Part shown: positions 6,150 to 6,700 of the stretch, piece by piece
How the letters are laid out: the number at the start of each line of letters is the position of its first letter
Numbering within the stretch: position 1 is the stretch's first letter
Assembly (NCBI GenBank): GCA_002403995.1
Contig: DHIV01000025.1
Span: 1-6,700 of the forward strand
Direction of reading: 5' to 3'
Source of the DNA: Gallionella sp. UBA4737
GTDB taxonomy: Bacteria; Pseudomonadota; Gammaproteobacteria; Burkholderiales; Gallionellaceae
Length of the DNA stretch: 6,700 bases
Translations under genes and position numbers: made by a program
Notes under the pieces: generated by a model
Told to the model about the DNA's origin: nothing
Database searches by the model: none
The model's input: the letters and a program-made list of their open reading frames with translations, nothing else

Positions 6150-6353
6150 GTGGATTTCTTTCTAAAAAATAAGTTGCTTTATGGCCGTAGATCGCCAGCT
6201 TACGGGGATTTTGATTTAGGGCAAAGCGAGACTTTTTCATTTTGTTGCTCGCTCAACGGCCAGTTAGCGATTAAAGAAATGCGAAGCTGCCCCCAAGAGT
6301 TCGCTAGAATGGCCGCCATCCCCGGCCAGTCGCCGTACTTTCAGAGCCACGTC
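6150..6353. other. AT-richer divergent spacer between the flavin reductase gene and slyX
   Basis: These 204 bases should carry both promoters. TAGAAT at 6305-6310 is a good -10 candidate for slyX, but no -35 stands at the right distance. Directly after it, TGGCCG (6310-6315) and CGGCCA (6323-6328) form a perfect 6-pair hairpin with a 7-base loop, in what would be the slyX leader. No convincing promoter was found on the minus strand. Confidence 0.5.
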
Positions 6354-6560
6354 ATGAATGAAGAACGTTTAGTAAACATTGAAGCAAAAATCACCTTCCA
6401 GGAAGACCTGATCGAGGAACTGAACAAAACGGTCTATCAGCAGCAACAAAAGCTGGACCGCCTTGAAGCGATTTGTGAAGCGCTCGCAAGACACATCCAA
6501 TCGCTGGCAGAAGAGGGTAACGAGAGCAAGCCTGCGAACGAAAGGCCGCCGCATTATTAA
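6354..6560 (+). CDS. slyX: SlyX family protein
   Basis: This is a small 68-residue protein. It matches SlyX in length and pattern: a first helix with LVNIEAKITFQEDLIEELN (6-24), a second helix with QQKLDRLEAICEALARHI, and the characteristic C-terminal P-P-H-Y shared with the E. coli protein. Residues about 5-50 form heptad-like helices, suggesting a coiled-coil oligomer. SlyX was named from its neighbourhood to slyD in E. coli and has no established biochemical role. ATG 6354 is chosen because it begins the conserved region (MNEERL). No strong Shine-Dalgarno precedes it, and the frame stays open upstream to 6126, with an alternative ATG at 6309, but that extension does not look like SlyX. Confidence 0.92.
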   Translation: MNEERLVNIEAKITFQEDLIEELNKTVYQQQQKLDRLEAICEALARHIQSLAEEGNESKPANERPPHY

Positions 6561-6561
6561 C

Positions 6562-6596
6562 AAAAAAGGACGGAGCCTGAATATTGAGCTTCGTCC
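6562..6596. terminator. Hairpin terminator candidate downstream of slyX
   Basis: GGACGGAGC (6568-6576) pairs with GCTTCGTCC (6588-6596) across an 11-base loop, nine pairs with one G-T wobble when read on the plus strand. It lies seven bases after the slyX stop. The T-tract is on the wrong side for slyX: six A's (6562-6567) precede the hairpin, so only minus-strand transcripts arriving from the right would meet hairpin plus U6, with one A-C mismatch in the stem. It may act mainly on leftward transcription, or as a weak terminator or 3'-end stabiliser for slyX. Confidence 0.55.
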
Positions 6597-6619
6597 CTAT
6601 TTACTACACTGCCACCTTT

Positions 6620-6700
6620 TGTAGGAGCGGGCCATGCGGGTGCCCGGACACAAGTTTTTCGTACCCGCGAACAAAAAAACAATCGCGGGCATGGCCCGCT
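6620..6700. repeat. 87-base REP/BIME-like element, copy 2 (cut by the window end)
   Basis: The 81 visible bases align without gaps to 5420-5500 and differ at only two sites (C at 6651 for T at 5451; A at 6676 for T at 5476). Both changes fall in the AT-rich centre and not in the inverted ends. The last six bases of the right arm lie past the window. It lies downstream of slyX and its hairpin, in the same orientation as copy 1. Confidence 0.85.

Noticed and set aside
6112..6240. A 42-codon minus-strand frame beginning MKKSRFALNQ overlapping the flavin reductase start
   Set aside because: It has no Shine-Dalgarno, overlaps the start of a convincing gene in another frame and shows no known family pattern; probably chance.
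6126..6353. A longer SlyX starting at 6126 or 6309
   Set aside because: The extra residues do not resemble SlyX, which is normally about 70 residues, and the frame would cross the divergent promoter region.
5420..6700. Composite transposon bounded by the two 87-base copies
   Set aside because: There is no transposase between or inside the copies and no clear target-site duplication; REP/BIME-like elements explain them better.

Overview
The window looks like chromosomal DNA of a GC-rich proteobacterium. SlyX, an AsmA-family envelope protein, Shine-Dalgarno-led genes and REP-type palindromes fit the beta/gamma group. A betaproteobacterium is my guess, but no marker here fixes the taxon.

Left (1-1600, minus strand): a tight operon reading xdhC, then an iorA-type [2Fe-2S] subunit, then the start of an iorB-type molybdenum subunit that runs off the window. 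Both junctions are 4-base ATGA overlaps, so translation is probably coupled. XdhC prepares and inserts the sulfurated molybdenum cofactor. The large subunit carries a twin-arginine export signal, so the folded enzyme is expected in the periplasm. A plausible sigma-70 promoter and a perfect 10-base palindrome lie upstream of xdhC in the 317-base divergent spacer.

Middle: on the plus strand a 633-residue AsmA-family inner-membrane protein (1918-3819). Convergent with it on the minus strand, after only 37 bases, is a complete bacterial type IB DNA topoisomerase (3857-4921) with all five expected active-site residues.

Right: a roughly 600-base gene-poor stretch (4922-5528). Its distal half is a cluster of short palindromes: a small REP-like unit, two hairpins with compensating base changes, a GC hairpin, and an 87-base two-headed REP/BIME-like element. 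Next come a flavin reductase-like gene (5529-6149, minus) and slyX (6354-6560, plus), which are divergent, and a hairpin terminator candidate. The window ends inside a second, nearly identical copy of the 87-base element, exactly 1200 bases from the first and in the same orientation. The flavin reductase/slyX block is thus flanked by direct copies and is less GC-rich than the genes to its left.

The functional units appear independent: a periplasmic molybdenum hydroxylase operon, an envelope protein, a topoisomerase, a flavoprotein and SlyX. The palindrome cluster is the least ordinary part. I see no CRISPR array, tRNA, rRNA, transposase or integrase gene.
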